DNA of 64,000 nucleotides, taken from positions 271,667 to 335,666 of the forward strand of contig NZ_JAFBBD010000002.1 of NCBI RefSeq assembly GCF_016906995.1, in the 5' to 3' direction. This DNA is from Spongiibacter marinus. Its GTDB lineage: Bacteria; Pseudomonadota; Gammaproteobacteria; Pseudomonadales; Spongiibacteraceae. Position numbers and translations under genes: made by a program. Below, one piece after another: positions 32,876 through 40,779 of this stretch. How positions within the stretch are numbered: position 1 is the first letter of the stretch; each line of letters starts with the position of its first letter. Under the pieces are notes generated by a model that saw only the letters and a list, made by a program, of their open reading frames with translations, did not search any database and was not told the origin of the DNA.

Positions 32876-34315
32876 ATGTCTGAGGGATCGCAAAAGCTGG
32901 TATATGTTGTGGAAGACAGTGTGTCCAGCGGGGCCCTTTATAGCAGTTACCTCGAGGCCGCTGGTTATGCGGTGTCGCATTTTATTGACGGCCATTCCGC
33001 CCTGGTAGCTATCAAGGAAAAGATGCCAGATATCTTGGTGCAGGATGTCTGCCTACCCGACATCAGTGGTATGGAGGTAATGCGCTTTACCAAAGCGCGT
33101 GCCGATATTCCGGTGATCATTATTACCGCTAACAGCTCCATCGATATCGCCGTTGAGGCGATGCGCGATGGCGGCTTCGATTTTATAGAAAAGCCGTTTT
33201 CCAAGGACAGACTGATCGCCGCTGTTGCCGATGCCGCGCAGCAGTCGACCTTAGATCAGGGACAAGTCACTGCTGGTGCCACGGCGGCATCAAAACCCCG
33301 GCCAATCCGAGCTGTAAGAGAGCATTTTGTCGGCGAGTCCTCGGTAATGGAGAGCATTTATCAGCTTCTCGACAGCGCGGCCCGCAGTAAGGCGAGTGTG
33401 TTTGTCACTGGCGAAAGTGGCACCGGCAAGGAAGTGTGTGCGCAAGCGCTGCACGATGCCAGCTCGCGCGCTTCTGGGCCGTTTATTCCCGTTAACTGCG
33501 CGGCGATCCCCGCTGAGTTATTCGAGTCGGAAATTTTTGGCCATGAAAAAGGCGCCTTCAGCGGCGCGGTGTCCCAGCGCAAAGGTGCGGCCGAATTAGC
33601 CAATGGTGGCACCCTGTTTCTCGACGAGATCGGCGAAATGGATTTGGCCTTGCAAGCAAAACTGCTTCGCTTTTTGCAAACCGGGACGTTTAGTCGAGTC
33701 GGTGGCCAAAAAATGATGCACTCAGATATACGCATTGTGTGCGCCACAAACCGCGATCCAGAAGACGCTGTTCGACAGGGGCAGTTCAGGGAAGACCTCT
33801 ACTATCGTTTAAATGTTATTCCGGTTAAGTTGCCGCCCTTGCGTGACAGGGGCAGGGATATTATCGCCTTGGCGACGCATTTTCTGGCAGAGAAGTCCGC
33901 GGCAAATAACAAAGTATTTCGTGGGTTTACCGATGCGGCGATGGAGCTGTTACTCAGCTACGAGTGGCCTGGCAACATTCGCCAATTACAAAATGTTATC
34001 GAAAATATCGTTGTGGTCCACGATGAAGAATTCGTCAATGATGAAATGCTGCGAGTGGTGACGAGCAGCGTTGTGCCAACGCCACTGACGACTTCGTCTC
34101 CTGCACCGCAATCGTTAACGGGTACCGACTCCATGCCGCCAGGCGTCGTAGCGGCTAAGCCGGGTATTCGTCCATTGTGGATGGTGGAGAAAGAAACCAT
34201 AGAATCGGCGATTGAGCAGTGTGATGGCAATATCCCGCTTGCTGCGGCATGCCTTGGCGTGAGTGCATCGACAATCTATCGAAAAATAAAAGCCTGGGAG
34301 AAAGATGAGGCATAG
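32876..34315 (+). CDS. Sigma-54-dependent response regulator (NtrC/LuxO/SypG type)
   Basis: 479 residues: a receiver with phosphoacceptor D57 (VQDVCLPD), an AAA+ domain with Walker A GESGTGKE (179-186) and Walker B GTLFLDEIGE (245-254), and a C-terminal Fis-type helix-turn-helix (GNIPLAAACLGVSASTIYRKI). The sigma-54-contacting loop reads GAFSGA (226-231) instead of GAFTGA. When phosphorylated it would form a hexamer, bind enhancers and open sigma-54 promoters. A strong GGAGG precedes ATG 32876. Its setting, with TYGCA-AAA-TGCRA dyads upstream of five sigma-54-type promoters in the exopolysaccharide locus, makes it the obvious reader of those dyads. Confidence 0.93.
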   Translation: MSEGSQKLVYVVEDSVSSGALYSSYLEAAGYAVSHFIDGHSALVAIKEKMPDILVQDVCLPDISGMEVMRFTKARADIPVIIITANSSIDIAVEAMRDGGFDFIEKPFSKDRLIAAVADAAQQSTLDQGQVTAGATAASKPRPIRAVREHFVGESSVMESIYQLLDSAARSKASVFVTGESGTGKEVCAQALHDASSRASGPFIPVNCAAIPAELFESEIFGHEKGAFSGAVSQRKGAAELANGGTLFLDEIGEMDLALQAKLLRFLQTGTFSRVGGQKMMHSDIRIVCATNRDPEDAVRQGQFREDLYYRLNVIPVKLPPLRDRGRDIIALATHFLAEKSAANNKVFRGFTDAAMELLLSYEWPGNIRQLQNVIENIVVVHDEEFVNDEMLRVVTSSVVPTPLTTSSPAPQSLTGTDSMPPGVVAAKPGIRPLWMVEKETIESAIEQCDGNIPLAAACLGVSASTIYRKIKAWEKDEA

Positions 34316-34351
34316 CCTTGTGCGACCTCAACGGCATGCAGATGGTGTTGT

Positions 34352-34753
34352 TTACCAACTGCTAAGCCAGTCCCAGAGCCCCAGAGACTGCTCGCTAAAA
34401 ATGTTGATGCCAACAGCAGACTTGGCAATATACAGCAGCAATAGCCCCACGCTTACGGCGACAGTTAGCGCCATCGCCGCCACGAATAGAAATGCCATTG
34501 CCGACGCGGCTTGCTCGCGCGGCGATAGCGTGCGCTGGTTTCGCCCCGCCAACAACACGATAAAAAGACTGCTCGGTATCAGCGGTAATTTCAGTGTCAG
34601 GCGGAGGTCGACAGGGAGTTTTCCCCCTTGCCGACCGGCAATCGCCTGTTGAATCCCGAGCAGCTGTTCGGTGCTGAAACTGTTCGCCGCACTGGCGGGC
34701 ATAGACTGTAAAAAGCGTTGTACAGCAGGGTCGCTATTTGGGTGATCCACCAA
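34352..34753 (-). CDS. Conserved hypothetical protein with C-terminal membrane helices
   Basis: 133 residues if translation starts at TTG 34753, which is preceded by TAGGAG at an ideal 7 nt; longer in-frame starts lack a ribosome site. The N-terminal half is soluble (DPAVQRFLQSMPASAA, then VDLRLTLKLPL); the C-terminal part has a hydrophobic segment of about 25 residues (FLFVAAMALTVAVSVGLLLLY, split by small residues). I recall similar short bacterial proteins of unknown role but cannot name them. It converges with the sigma-54 regulator. Confidence 0.6.
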   Translation of the reverse strand: MVDHPNSDPAVQRFLQSMPASAANSFSTEQLLGIQQAIAGRQGGKLPVDLRLTLKLPLIPSSLFIVLLAGRNQRTLSPREQAASAMAFLFVAAMALTVAVSVGLLLLYIAKSAVGINIFSEQSLGLWDWLSSW

Positions 34754-35025
34754 GACTAAACTCCTACTCGCGTATATTTTGTAACAAGAGCCTTCACTGT
34801 GTAGCCAGTCTGACAAGTACGGCGGTGATGGCAATACGAACATATACGCGAAGCACCCTAGCAAACTGTTACCGTGAGTCGATCGTCGATGAACGGCGTG
34901 GCTGTCTTAGCCATCGATGTGTCGTGTTCAGGAAACAGAAGAGGGGCGGTGCTTTCGGGGTGGAATGACACCCGTAATCAATCAGATGGGGGCTGGCACA
35001 CTAAGCGTGTTTGTCTTTCGGGGAT

Positions 35026-35102
35026 TGGTCGGAATGAGAGGATTCGAACCTCCGACCCCTGCCTCCCGAAGGCAGTGCTCTACCAAGCTGAGCTACATTC
35101 CG
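35026..35102 (-). tRNA. proK: tRNA-Pro(CGG)
   Basis: On the minus strand the 77-nt sequence folds into a full cloverleaf: acceptor CGGAATG pairs with CATTCCG, the anticodon stem is CTGCC/GGCAG and the loop TTCGGGA gives anticodon CGG (reads CCG). The T arm contains GGTTCGAATCC. The terminal CCA is encoded. The D-arm GCTCAGCTTGGTAGAGC is canonical. Confidence 0.95.
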
Positions 35103-35136
35103 AGTGCATAATCGCGTGGCAACGACGAGGCGAATA

Positions 35137-35165
35137 ACTATATCAAAGCGCTATCGCCTGCTCAA
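35137..35165 (-). promoter_or_regulatory. Promoter of tRNA-Pro
   Basis: Minus strand: TTGAGC (35160-35165), 17-bp spacer, TATAGT (35137-35142). The start near 35130 leaves a leader of about 28 nt before the mature 5' end. Confidence 0.6.
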
Positions 35166-35173
35166 TATAGCCG

Positions 35174-36409
35174 CTAGTCACGACCGATAATTAGGCTGGC
35201 GCAGGTGGTTGCGCTGCCGCCGAGGTTGAAGGTCATGATGTTTTTGGCTCCCGCTATTTGGTAGCCGCCGGCGGTCTGACGAACCTGTTTGCTGGCGTCC
35301 AATGCCATGCGTACTCCGGTGGCCCCAACCGGGTGCCCAAGGCCGATTAATCCGCCACTCATGTTCACCGGCAGCTTGCCGCCGGGGGCGATATCGCCAT
35401 TTTCAATGGCTTTCCACGCTTCCCCCGGCGAATACAGACCGCAGTGGTCGATAATCATATATTCGGTGATGCTGAAGCAGTCGTGCACTTCCAGGCCGTC
35501 GACGTCGTTGATACTTGTCATGCCTGCCCGTTGCAGGGTTTGGGAGAACAATTGCTGTATATGCGGGAAGATGGCCGGCTGGCCTGCGCCCAAGCGCAGT
35601 TTTTCGGCGAAGGCGATGGGGGCATTGATATGGCCCCAGCCCTTGATATACGGCAGCGATTCCAGGGCGATACCGCGCTGCTTGGCATAGTCCCTCGCGC
35701 GCTGTTCGCTGGCCAAAAACACCACCGCCGCCCCATCGGTAATTTGTCCGCAGTCCTGGCGACGAATATTGCCACTGATCCTTGGGTTAGCGGTGTCGTC
35801 GTCGCTGAAGCTGTCTGGGCCAAACTGCCAGTTCCGGCTTTGGGCATTGGGATTGAGCTTAGCGTTGTCAAAATTTTGCTGGGCAATGGCGTAGAGGTGC
35901 TGTTTATCCAGGCCGTATCTCTGTTGGTACTCATCAATCATATTGTCGAAGGCGCAGGGCCACACATAGGGTGTGTCCTGCCATTCCTGGCTCGCCCAGG
36001 CGGCGGGGCGCAGATTGTTGGCGGCATCGTCCCCGGGCACATTGCGCATAACTTCGATGCCAACTACGCAGGCCACGTCGTAGCGCTCAGCCTGCAGGTC
36101 TGCCATTGCCGCGAGCAGCGCCATAGAGCCGGAGGCGCAGGCCGCCTCGTGGCTAGAGGCGGGCAGGGTTGCCATAGCGGGATCGACATGACCGAAGAAG
36201 CCGCCCAGTTGAGACTGGCCGGTAAACAGCGATGAGACAAAGTTGCCTACGTGCCCCACCTCTACGTCTGCGGGGTCGAGCGCGCAGGCATCGAGCCCCT
36301 GCCGCACGGTATTGATAAAGAGCGATGCGATATCACCGCCACTGCGGTAGAGGTTGTTGGCAAAATCACTTTGCGTTCCCCCTAAAATGTAGACCCGTGG
36401 GCGGCTCAT
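35174..36409 (-). CDS. Thiolase-family acetyl-CoA acetyltransferase
   Basis: 411 residues of the thiolase fold. The nucleophile is C91 (AACASGSMA), the His of HDCFSITEYM is present, and NMSGGLIGLGHPVGATG supplies the second half of the active site. The HDCF variant is typical of SCP2-thiolase-like/acetyl-CoA acetyltransferases. It would cleave a 3-oxoacyl-CoA to acetyl-CoA (or propionyl-CoA) plus a shortened acyl-CoA. It follows fadD by 5 bp on the same strand, so the two are one operon. Confidence 0.9.
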   Translation of the reverse strand: MSRPRVYILGGTQSDFANNLYRSGGDIASLFINTVRQGLDACALDPADVEVGHVGNFVSSLFTGQSQLGGFFGHVDPAMATLPASSHEAACASGSMALLAAMADLQAERYDVACVVGIEVMRNVPGDDAANNLRPAAWASQEWQDTPYVWPCAFDNMIDEYQQRYGLDKQHLYAIAQQNFDNAKLNPNAQSRNWQFGPDSFSDDDTANPRISGNIRRQDCGQITDGAAVVFLASEQRARDYAKQRGIALESLPYIKGWGHINAPIAFAEKLRLGAGQPAIFPHIQQLFSQTLQRAGMTSINDVDGLEVHDCFSITEYMIIDHCGLYSPGEAWKAIENGDIAPGGKLPVNMSGGLIGLGHPVGATGVRMALDASKQVRQTAGGYQIAGAKNIMTFNLGGSATTCASLIIGRD

Positions 36410-36414
36410 GAACG

Positions 36415-38118
36415 TCAGGCCTCTTCCGTTTCTTTGCGCAGCTCCTTGCGCAGAACTTTACCCACCGGCGTCATCGGTAGCTCGTCACGAAACTCGATGT
36501 ACTTAGGAATTTTGTAGGCGGTTAGCTGTTCCCGACAATAGCTCAGCAGTGTTTCCTTCGTCAGCGTTGGGTCGGTGGGTACCACAAACAATTTGACGGC
36601 CTCGCCGGTTTTTTCGTCTTTCACACCAATGGCCGCAGCCAGTTCCACCTGAGGGTGCTCGAGTACCACGTTCTCGATTTCATTGGGGAAGACGTTAAAG
36701 CCTGATACCAGCACCATGTCTTTGAGGCGGTCGACGATGCGCACAATACCCTGCTCGTCGATGGTGGCGATATCACCGGTGTGGAACCAGCCGTCTTCAT
36801 CGATAACCTCGGCGGTGGCATCCGGGCGTTGCCAATAGCCCTGCATGACTTGTGGGCCTTTCACGCACAGCTCTCCCGGTTCGCCCAGTGCCGTTTCGTT
36901 GCCGTCGCTATCGACGGTTTTCAGGGCGGTGTTGGGTACCGGTAGCCCCACTGATTCGGGGTTAATGAAGGCGCCTGCGCCACTGGCGCTAACGACCGGC
37001 GAGCACTCTGTTAGGCCATAACCTTCCCCAATATTACAGCCGGTGAGTTCGCGCCAGCGGCTCGCCGTGTCGGGAACCAATGCTGTGCCACCTGAGTTCG
37101 TGGCCTTCAGCCCGCTGAAGTCGAGCTTGCGGAACTCGGGGTGTTTGAGCAGTGAAACAAACAGCGTGTTCAGGCCAATAAAGATGTTGATTTTCCAGGG
37201 CTTGAGCGCGCGCACAAAGGTGTTTGCGTCGCGTGGGTTAGCGATAAGAATATTGTGCTGACCATTATATGCCGCTGACATTAGGTGCATGGAGAACGCA
37301 TATATATGGTACAGCGGCAGCGGCGCAACGATGTTCTCGCTTTTGGTTTTATCAAACAGCGGCTGCCCGTGTTCGTTGTGCTGCTCCAGAATGCCATTTA
37401 TTTGTATCATATTGGCCACCAAATTTCCGTGGCTGAGCATTGCACCTTTTGCGGCGCCGGTCGTACCACCGGTGTATTGCAGCATGGCCAAGTCGTCGCG
37501 CTTGGGCGAAACGGGTTGGCGTGCCGGCGCTTTTTTGCCTTGTGCTAACACGTCGCGCAGCTGCAGTTGTTGTGGCAGGTGGTAGCTTGGCACCATCTTC
37601 TTCACGTGCTTGGCAACAAAGTTGAAAAGCAGGCGTTTACCGGTGGGCAGCAGGTCACCGAGATTGGTGACAATCACCGTTTCAATGTCGGTGTCGGCGA
37701 TGACTTCTGCGACGCTGTCACCAAATGTGCTCATGAAGATCAGCGCCTTGGCGCCCGAGTCTTTAAATTGATGACGCATTTCCCTGGCGGTGTAGAGTGG
37801 GTTGGTATTCACCACCACCAAGCCAGCGCGCAGCGCACCGTAAATCACCACGGGGTACTGCAACAGGTTGGCCATTTGGATGGCGATGCGGTCGCCGGGT
37901 TTAAGATTGGTATGGTGCTGAAGGTAGCGGCAGAAAGCGTCGCTAAGTTGATCAATCTCGGCGTAACTCAATGTGTGATTGATACCCGTAAAAGCAGGGC
38001 GCTGGGCGTGCTCGGCAAAGGCCTGCTCGATGATTTCCAGCACGTTGTTGTAGGCTTCAGTATCTACGGTATTTGGAATACCCGGCGCGCGAAGGCCGTC
38101 CCAGAATGCTGCGTCCAT
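36415..38118 (-). CDS. fadD: Long-chain fatty acid-CoA ligase
   Basis: 567 residues, very close in layout to E. coli FadD: VVNTNPLYTAREM, the AMP-binding loop YTGGTTGAAKGAML, GYGLTE, TGDIATID, the VDRLKDMVLVSGFNVFPNEIE block and the catalytic Lys in TPVGKVLRKEL. It activates long-chain fatty acids to acyl-CoA with ATP at the inner membrane. It sits directly before the thiolase and 72 bp after the carotenoid oxygenase, all in the same direction. Confidence 0.92.
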   Translation of the reverse strand: MDAAFWDGLRAPGIPNTVDTEAYNNVLEIIEQAFAEHAQRPAFTGINHTLSYAEIDQLSDAFCRYLQHHTNLKPGDRIAIQMANLLQYPVVIYGALRAGLVVVNTNPLYTAREMRHQFKDSGAKALIFMSTFGDSVAEVIADTDIETVIVTNLGDLLPTGKRLLFNFVAKHVKKMVPSYHLPQQLQLRDVLAQGKKAPARQPVSPKRDDLAMLQYTGGTTGAAKGAMLSHGNLVANMIQINGILEQHNEHGQPLFDKTKSENIVAPLPLYHIYAFSMHLMSAAYNGQHNILIANPRDANTFVRALKPWKINIFIGLNTLFVSLLKHPEFRKLDFSGLKATNSGGTALVPDTASRWRELTGCNIGEGYGLTECSPVVSASGAGAFINPESVGLPVPNTALKTVDSDGNETALGEPGELCVKGPQVMQGYWQRPDATAEVIDEDGWFHTGDIATIDEQGIVRIVDRLKDMVLVSGFNVFPNEIENVVLEHPQVELAAAIGVKDEKTGEAVKLFVVPTDPTLTKETLLSYCREQLTAYKIPKYIEFRDELPMTPVGKVLRKELRKETEEA

Positions 38119-38190
38119 ATGTTCCCCACTCTTTATTGTTGGTTGTTATGGCCGCCTAATGACGGCACGAGCATACAGACTACCAGCGCT

Positions 38191-39663
38191 TCAGCGGTTT
38201 TGGTATGAACGCACGGTATTACCGTCGGCCCAAGTCGCATGGGTGCCGCTGCAAATGCGGTGGGGGAGAATAATCCGGCAAACGGGGCCCGCTTCAATGT
38301 CTTTGGCGTCGATCAACACGCACTCAGAGCGGTCGGCTTTCATGTCGGTGATAAAGCTCACCAGGTAGCCATCGTCCTCGTCTTTGGCATTTACCCGGGG
38401 CGCGAACGGCGCTTCGCTGCCGTAGCGTTGTTCGCCAAAGGGCAGCTCCCAACTGTCGCCGGTTTCCAGATCGTGTTTGACCAGGCCGGAAAATAGGAAC
38501 ATGCCGGGCTCGTTCCATACGGAGTAAAGGTAGCGGGACTTGATGCCGGCATAGCGCTGGTTGAAGGTACCGAATTCCAGGGCGCGTTCGTCCAGATGTT
38601 GCTCCTTGACCTCGCCGGTTTTCAGGTTGAAACGCCAGCGATGCAGCCGTGTTTTTAGCGAGCACAGGTCGATGTTGGCCATCATTTTACCCGCAGCCGG
38701 CGGTAGGCCCGGCAGCGGCGCTGGATCTGGGTCATCCTGAAAGTAGCCGTCCAAAATAATTTCATCGCCGTCTTCGTAGGCGTTCATCCAATGCAGCACA
38801 TAGGTGGGCGACGCTTCAAACCAAATGACGTCTTCGGCAGTGCCATAGCGCGGCAAAATGGCAAAGCGCGTGGGTAGCTCGGGGTGGTACTCCGCGTGAT
38901 ATTTGCCTTGCTCGAGCAGAGTGGGATTCCAGAACATCGGCAGGTCGACCAGGATGGAGTAGTTCTCCGTGAACGCCATGTCGTGTGGAAGGCGCGGCCC
39001 CGGTGTTGGTACAGGTGTGTAGTGCACCAACTTGTTGTTGCTGTCCACCACGCCATAGTGTTGATAAGGCGGATAGGTGGAGTAATTAAAAAACAGCATT
39101 TCGCCACTGCGCTCGTCCACTTTTGGGTGGGCAGAGATGCCGTCCAGTGGCGTCCATCGCTCTGCACCGTGCTGTTCCAGGGTAAAAGGATCGAGGCGGT
39201 AGCCGTCGCCGCATTGCCAGAAGGTGGATAGAACCTGGCCGGCATGGACCACAACATCCGTCGATGAGGCGTCTTTTAAATAGCCCTGGGCGCCCCAGCC
39301 AGGGCGTTTGGATTCCTTCGGGTTATTGGCAATGCCCGCCCAAATGGCCTCGCCAGCTTCTTTTTCCGCGTCAAAGCCTTTGGTGCGAACAAAGCGATTC
39401 CTGTACTCAGCTTTCCCGTCTTTAAACACCATCGCGTGCAGCATGCCGTCGCCGTCAAAGGGGTGATAGTGGCCGATAGCTTCGTGGACGGGATTCTCGG
39501 TATTTCGAATATAAACACCGTCGATATCGCTGGGAATGGTGCCAATCACCTCGAGGTCGGTGGCTGTGAGTTCGTCAAAGTTGGGTGTCCAGGCACCGTT
39601 GAGGTAGGGGTGTAGGCTCGGTTTGAGCGTGTGTTTGACGGTGTTTTTATAGCTTATCGTCAC
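38191..39663 (-). CDS. Carotenoid cleavage/lignostilbene dioxygenase family enzyme
   Basis: 490 residues of the retinal-pigment-epithelium/carotenoid oxygenase family. Four iron-ligand histidines are visible in their usual settings: ISAHPKVD, LPHDMAFTENY, LHWMNAYEDG and the C-terminal SGTHATW. It should cleave a C=C bond of a carotenoid, apocarotenoid or stilbene using Fe(II) and O2. I place the start at GTG 39663 because AAGGA lies 8 nt upstream and a strong promoter overlaps the only upstream ATG (39714). No signal peptide is visible. It is divergent from the tandem HxlR regulator. Confidence 0.88.
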   Translation of the reverse strand: MTISYKNTVKHTLKPSLHPYLNGAWTPNFDELTATDLEVIGTIPSDIDGVYIRNTENPVHEAIGHYHPFDGDGMLHAMVFKDGKAEYRNRFVRTKGFDAEKEAGEAIWAGIANNPKESKRPGWGAQGYLKDASSTDVVVHAGQVLSTFWQCGDGYRLDPFTLEQHGAERWTPLDGISAHPKVDERSGEMLFFNYSTYPPYQHYGVVDSNNKLVHYTPVPTPGPRLPHDMAFTENYSILVDLPMFWNPTLLEQGKYHAEYHPELPTRFAILPRYGTAEDVIWFEASPTYVLHWMNAYEDGDEIILDGYFQDDPDPAPLPGLPPAAGKMMANIDLCSLKTRLHRWRFNLKTGEVKEQHLDERALEFGTFNQRYAGIKSRYLYSVWNEPGMFLFSGLVKHDLETGDSWELPFGEQRYGSEAPFAPRVNAKDEDDGYLVSFITDMKADRSECVLIDAKDIEAGPVCRIILPHRICSGTHATWADGNTVRSYQNR

Positions 39664-39712
39664 AGCGGTATTCCTTGTTGGGCTTGCCAAATCAATCGAT
39701 ATAGTGAGTTGC

Positions 39713-39740
39713 ATTATGATACTGAAATTTGTGCTGTCAA
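39713..39740 (-). promoter_or_regulatory. Sigma-70 promoter of the carotenoid oxygenase
   Basis: Perfect TTGACA (39735-39740) and CATAAT (39713-39718) with a 16-bp spacer on the minus strand. The start near 39706 excludes the ATG at 39714 and supports GTG 39663. Confidence 0.65.
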
Positions 39741-39804
39741 TGCTTTCGACTGTTGCGACGGTGGCTTTGGCCCTATACTGCTGCTTCTCGGGTATAGAGA
39801 ATCT

Positions 39805-40779
39805 ATGAATATCAATCACTTAGTTGTTAACAGCAGTATTGCGCAGGGTTTGGATGTGATCGGCGACCGCTGGTCGTTGTTGATCCTGCGCGATGCCTTT
39901 TTGGGGCGCCAGCGGTTTGAAGAGTTTCGGCGTCACACCGGAGCCAGCCGAGCGACCCTGAGTCGCCGGCTCAATGCCCTTGTTGCAGAGGGTGTGCTGC
40001 AAAAGCATGCCTACGGCGAAGGCTCCAGCCGCTTTGAATACCGCCTCAGCGAGAAAGGCCGGGCGTTGTTTCCCGTTTCACTATTGGCATGGCAATGGGA
40101 GTTGGAGTGGGGCGGGGCTGCGTATCGCGATGCCCTGCCTTACACATTGCTGCACACGCATTGTGGGCAGCCGATGCACCCCGTTGCTGTGTGCGGACAC
40201 TGCCATGAGCCAATAACCCTGGGTTCAATGGCTTTGCCCACCGTGGCGCGAGATACCGAGCAACAAATCGCCGCGATTAAGTCGCTCAGCGGTCAACGGC
40301 GTGTGCGGGTTTCTCAGTCTACCGGTGAAGAGGATCTGGCCATGGCGGGGATTAGTGATCTGATCGGCGATCGCTGGACCTTACTCATACTGATTTGTGC
40401 GTTTTTCGGCACGCGCCGCTACGACGGTTTTCTGAAACAGTTGGGTATTGCATCGAATATATTAACGGACCGCCTCAACCTGTTGTCTGCAGTGAATGTG
40501 TTTGAGCGCAAAAGTTACCAGACCAATCCGCCGCGCTATGAGTACCAACTGAGCAAAAAAGGCTTGTCGTTGTATCCAATCATCATTGCCTTGCGGCAGT
40601 GGGCGGTGGACTGGCGGCCACAGGGCGAGGTTCTGACGCTAACGCATAAATCTTGTGGGCAGGCCCTGAAAATTGAGGTGCAGTGCGGCAGTTGCGAGAT
40701 GCTTGCCGAACAACAGGATGTGCAATTTGCCGCCAGCAGCCCAGCTGCACAGGAAACGGAAGGAGAGCTGCCCGCATGA
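39805..40779 (+). CDS. Tandem HxlR winged-helix regulator with CxxC knuckles
   Basis: 324 residues made of two complete HxlR repeats. Each has the hallmark DVIGDRWSLLILRDAF or DLIGDRWTLLILICAF helix, the R(F/Y)E/DGF segment and a wing with RFEYRLSEKG or RYEYQLSKKG. Each repeat ends in a small Cys-rich knuckle (CGQPMHPVAVCGHC; CGQALKIEVQCGSC) that could bind zinc. HxlR proteins are normally about 110-150-residue dimers, so this is an internal duplication that carries a built-in dimer. It faces the carotenoid oxygenase and should regulate it. A TATACT -10 precedes the start. Confidence 0.88.
   Translation: MNINHLVVNSSIAQGLDVIGDRWSLLILRDAFLGRQRFEEFRRHTGASRATLSRRLNALVAEGVLQKHAYGEGSSRFEYRLSEKGRALFPVSLLAWQWELEWGGAAYRDALPYTLLHTHCGQPMHPVAVCGHCHEPITLGSMALPTVARDTEQQIAAIKSLSGQRRVRVSQSTGEEDLAMAGISDLIGDRWTLLILICAFFGTRRYDGFLKQLGIASNILTDRLNLLSAVNVFERKSYQTNPPRYEYQLSKKGLSLYPIIIALRQWAVDWRPQGEVLTLTHKSCGQALKIEVQCGSCEMLAEQQDVQFAASSPAAQETEGELPA

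Noticed and set aside
35026-35102. tRNA-Pro as an integration site
   Set aside because: No integrase and no duplicated 3' tRNA fragment is present nearby; the neighbouring genes look like core genes.
39631-39804. N-terminal extension of the HxlR regulator
   Set aside because: The extension crosses the divergent promoter and has no HxlR similarity; ATG 39805 begins the conserved repeat.
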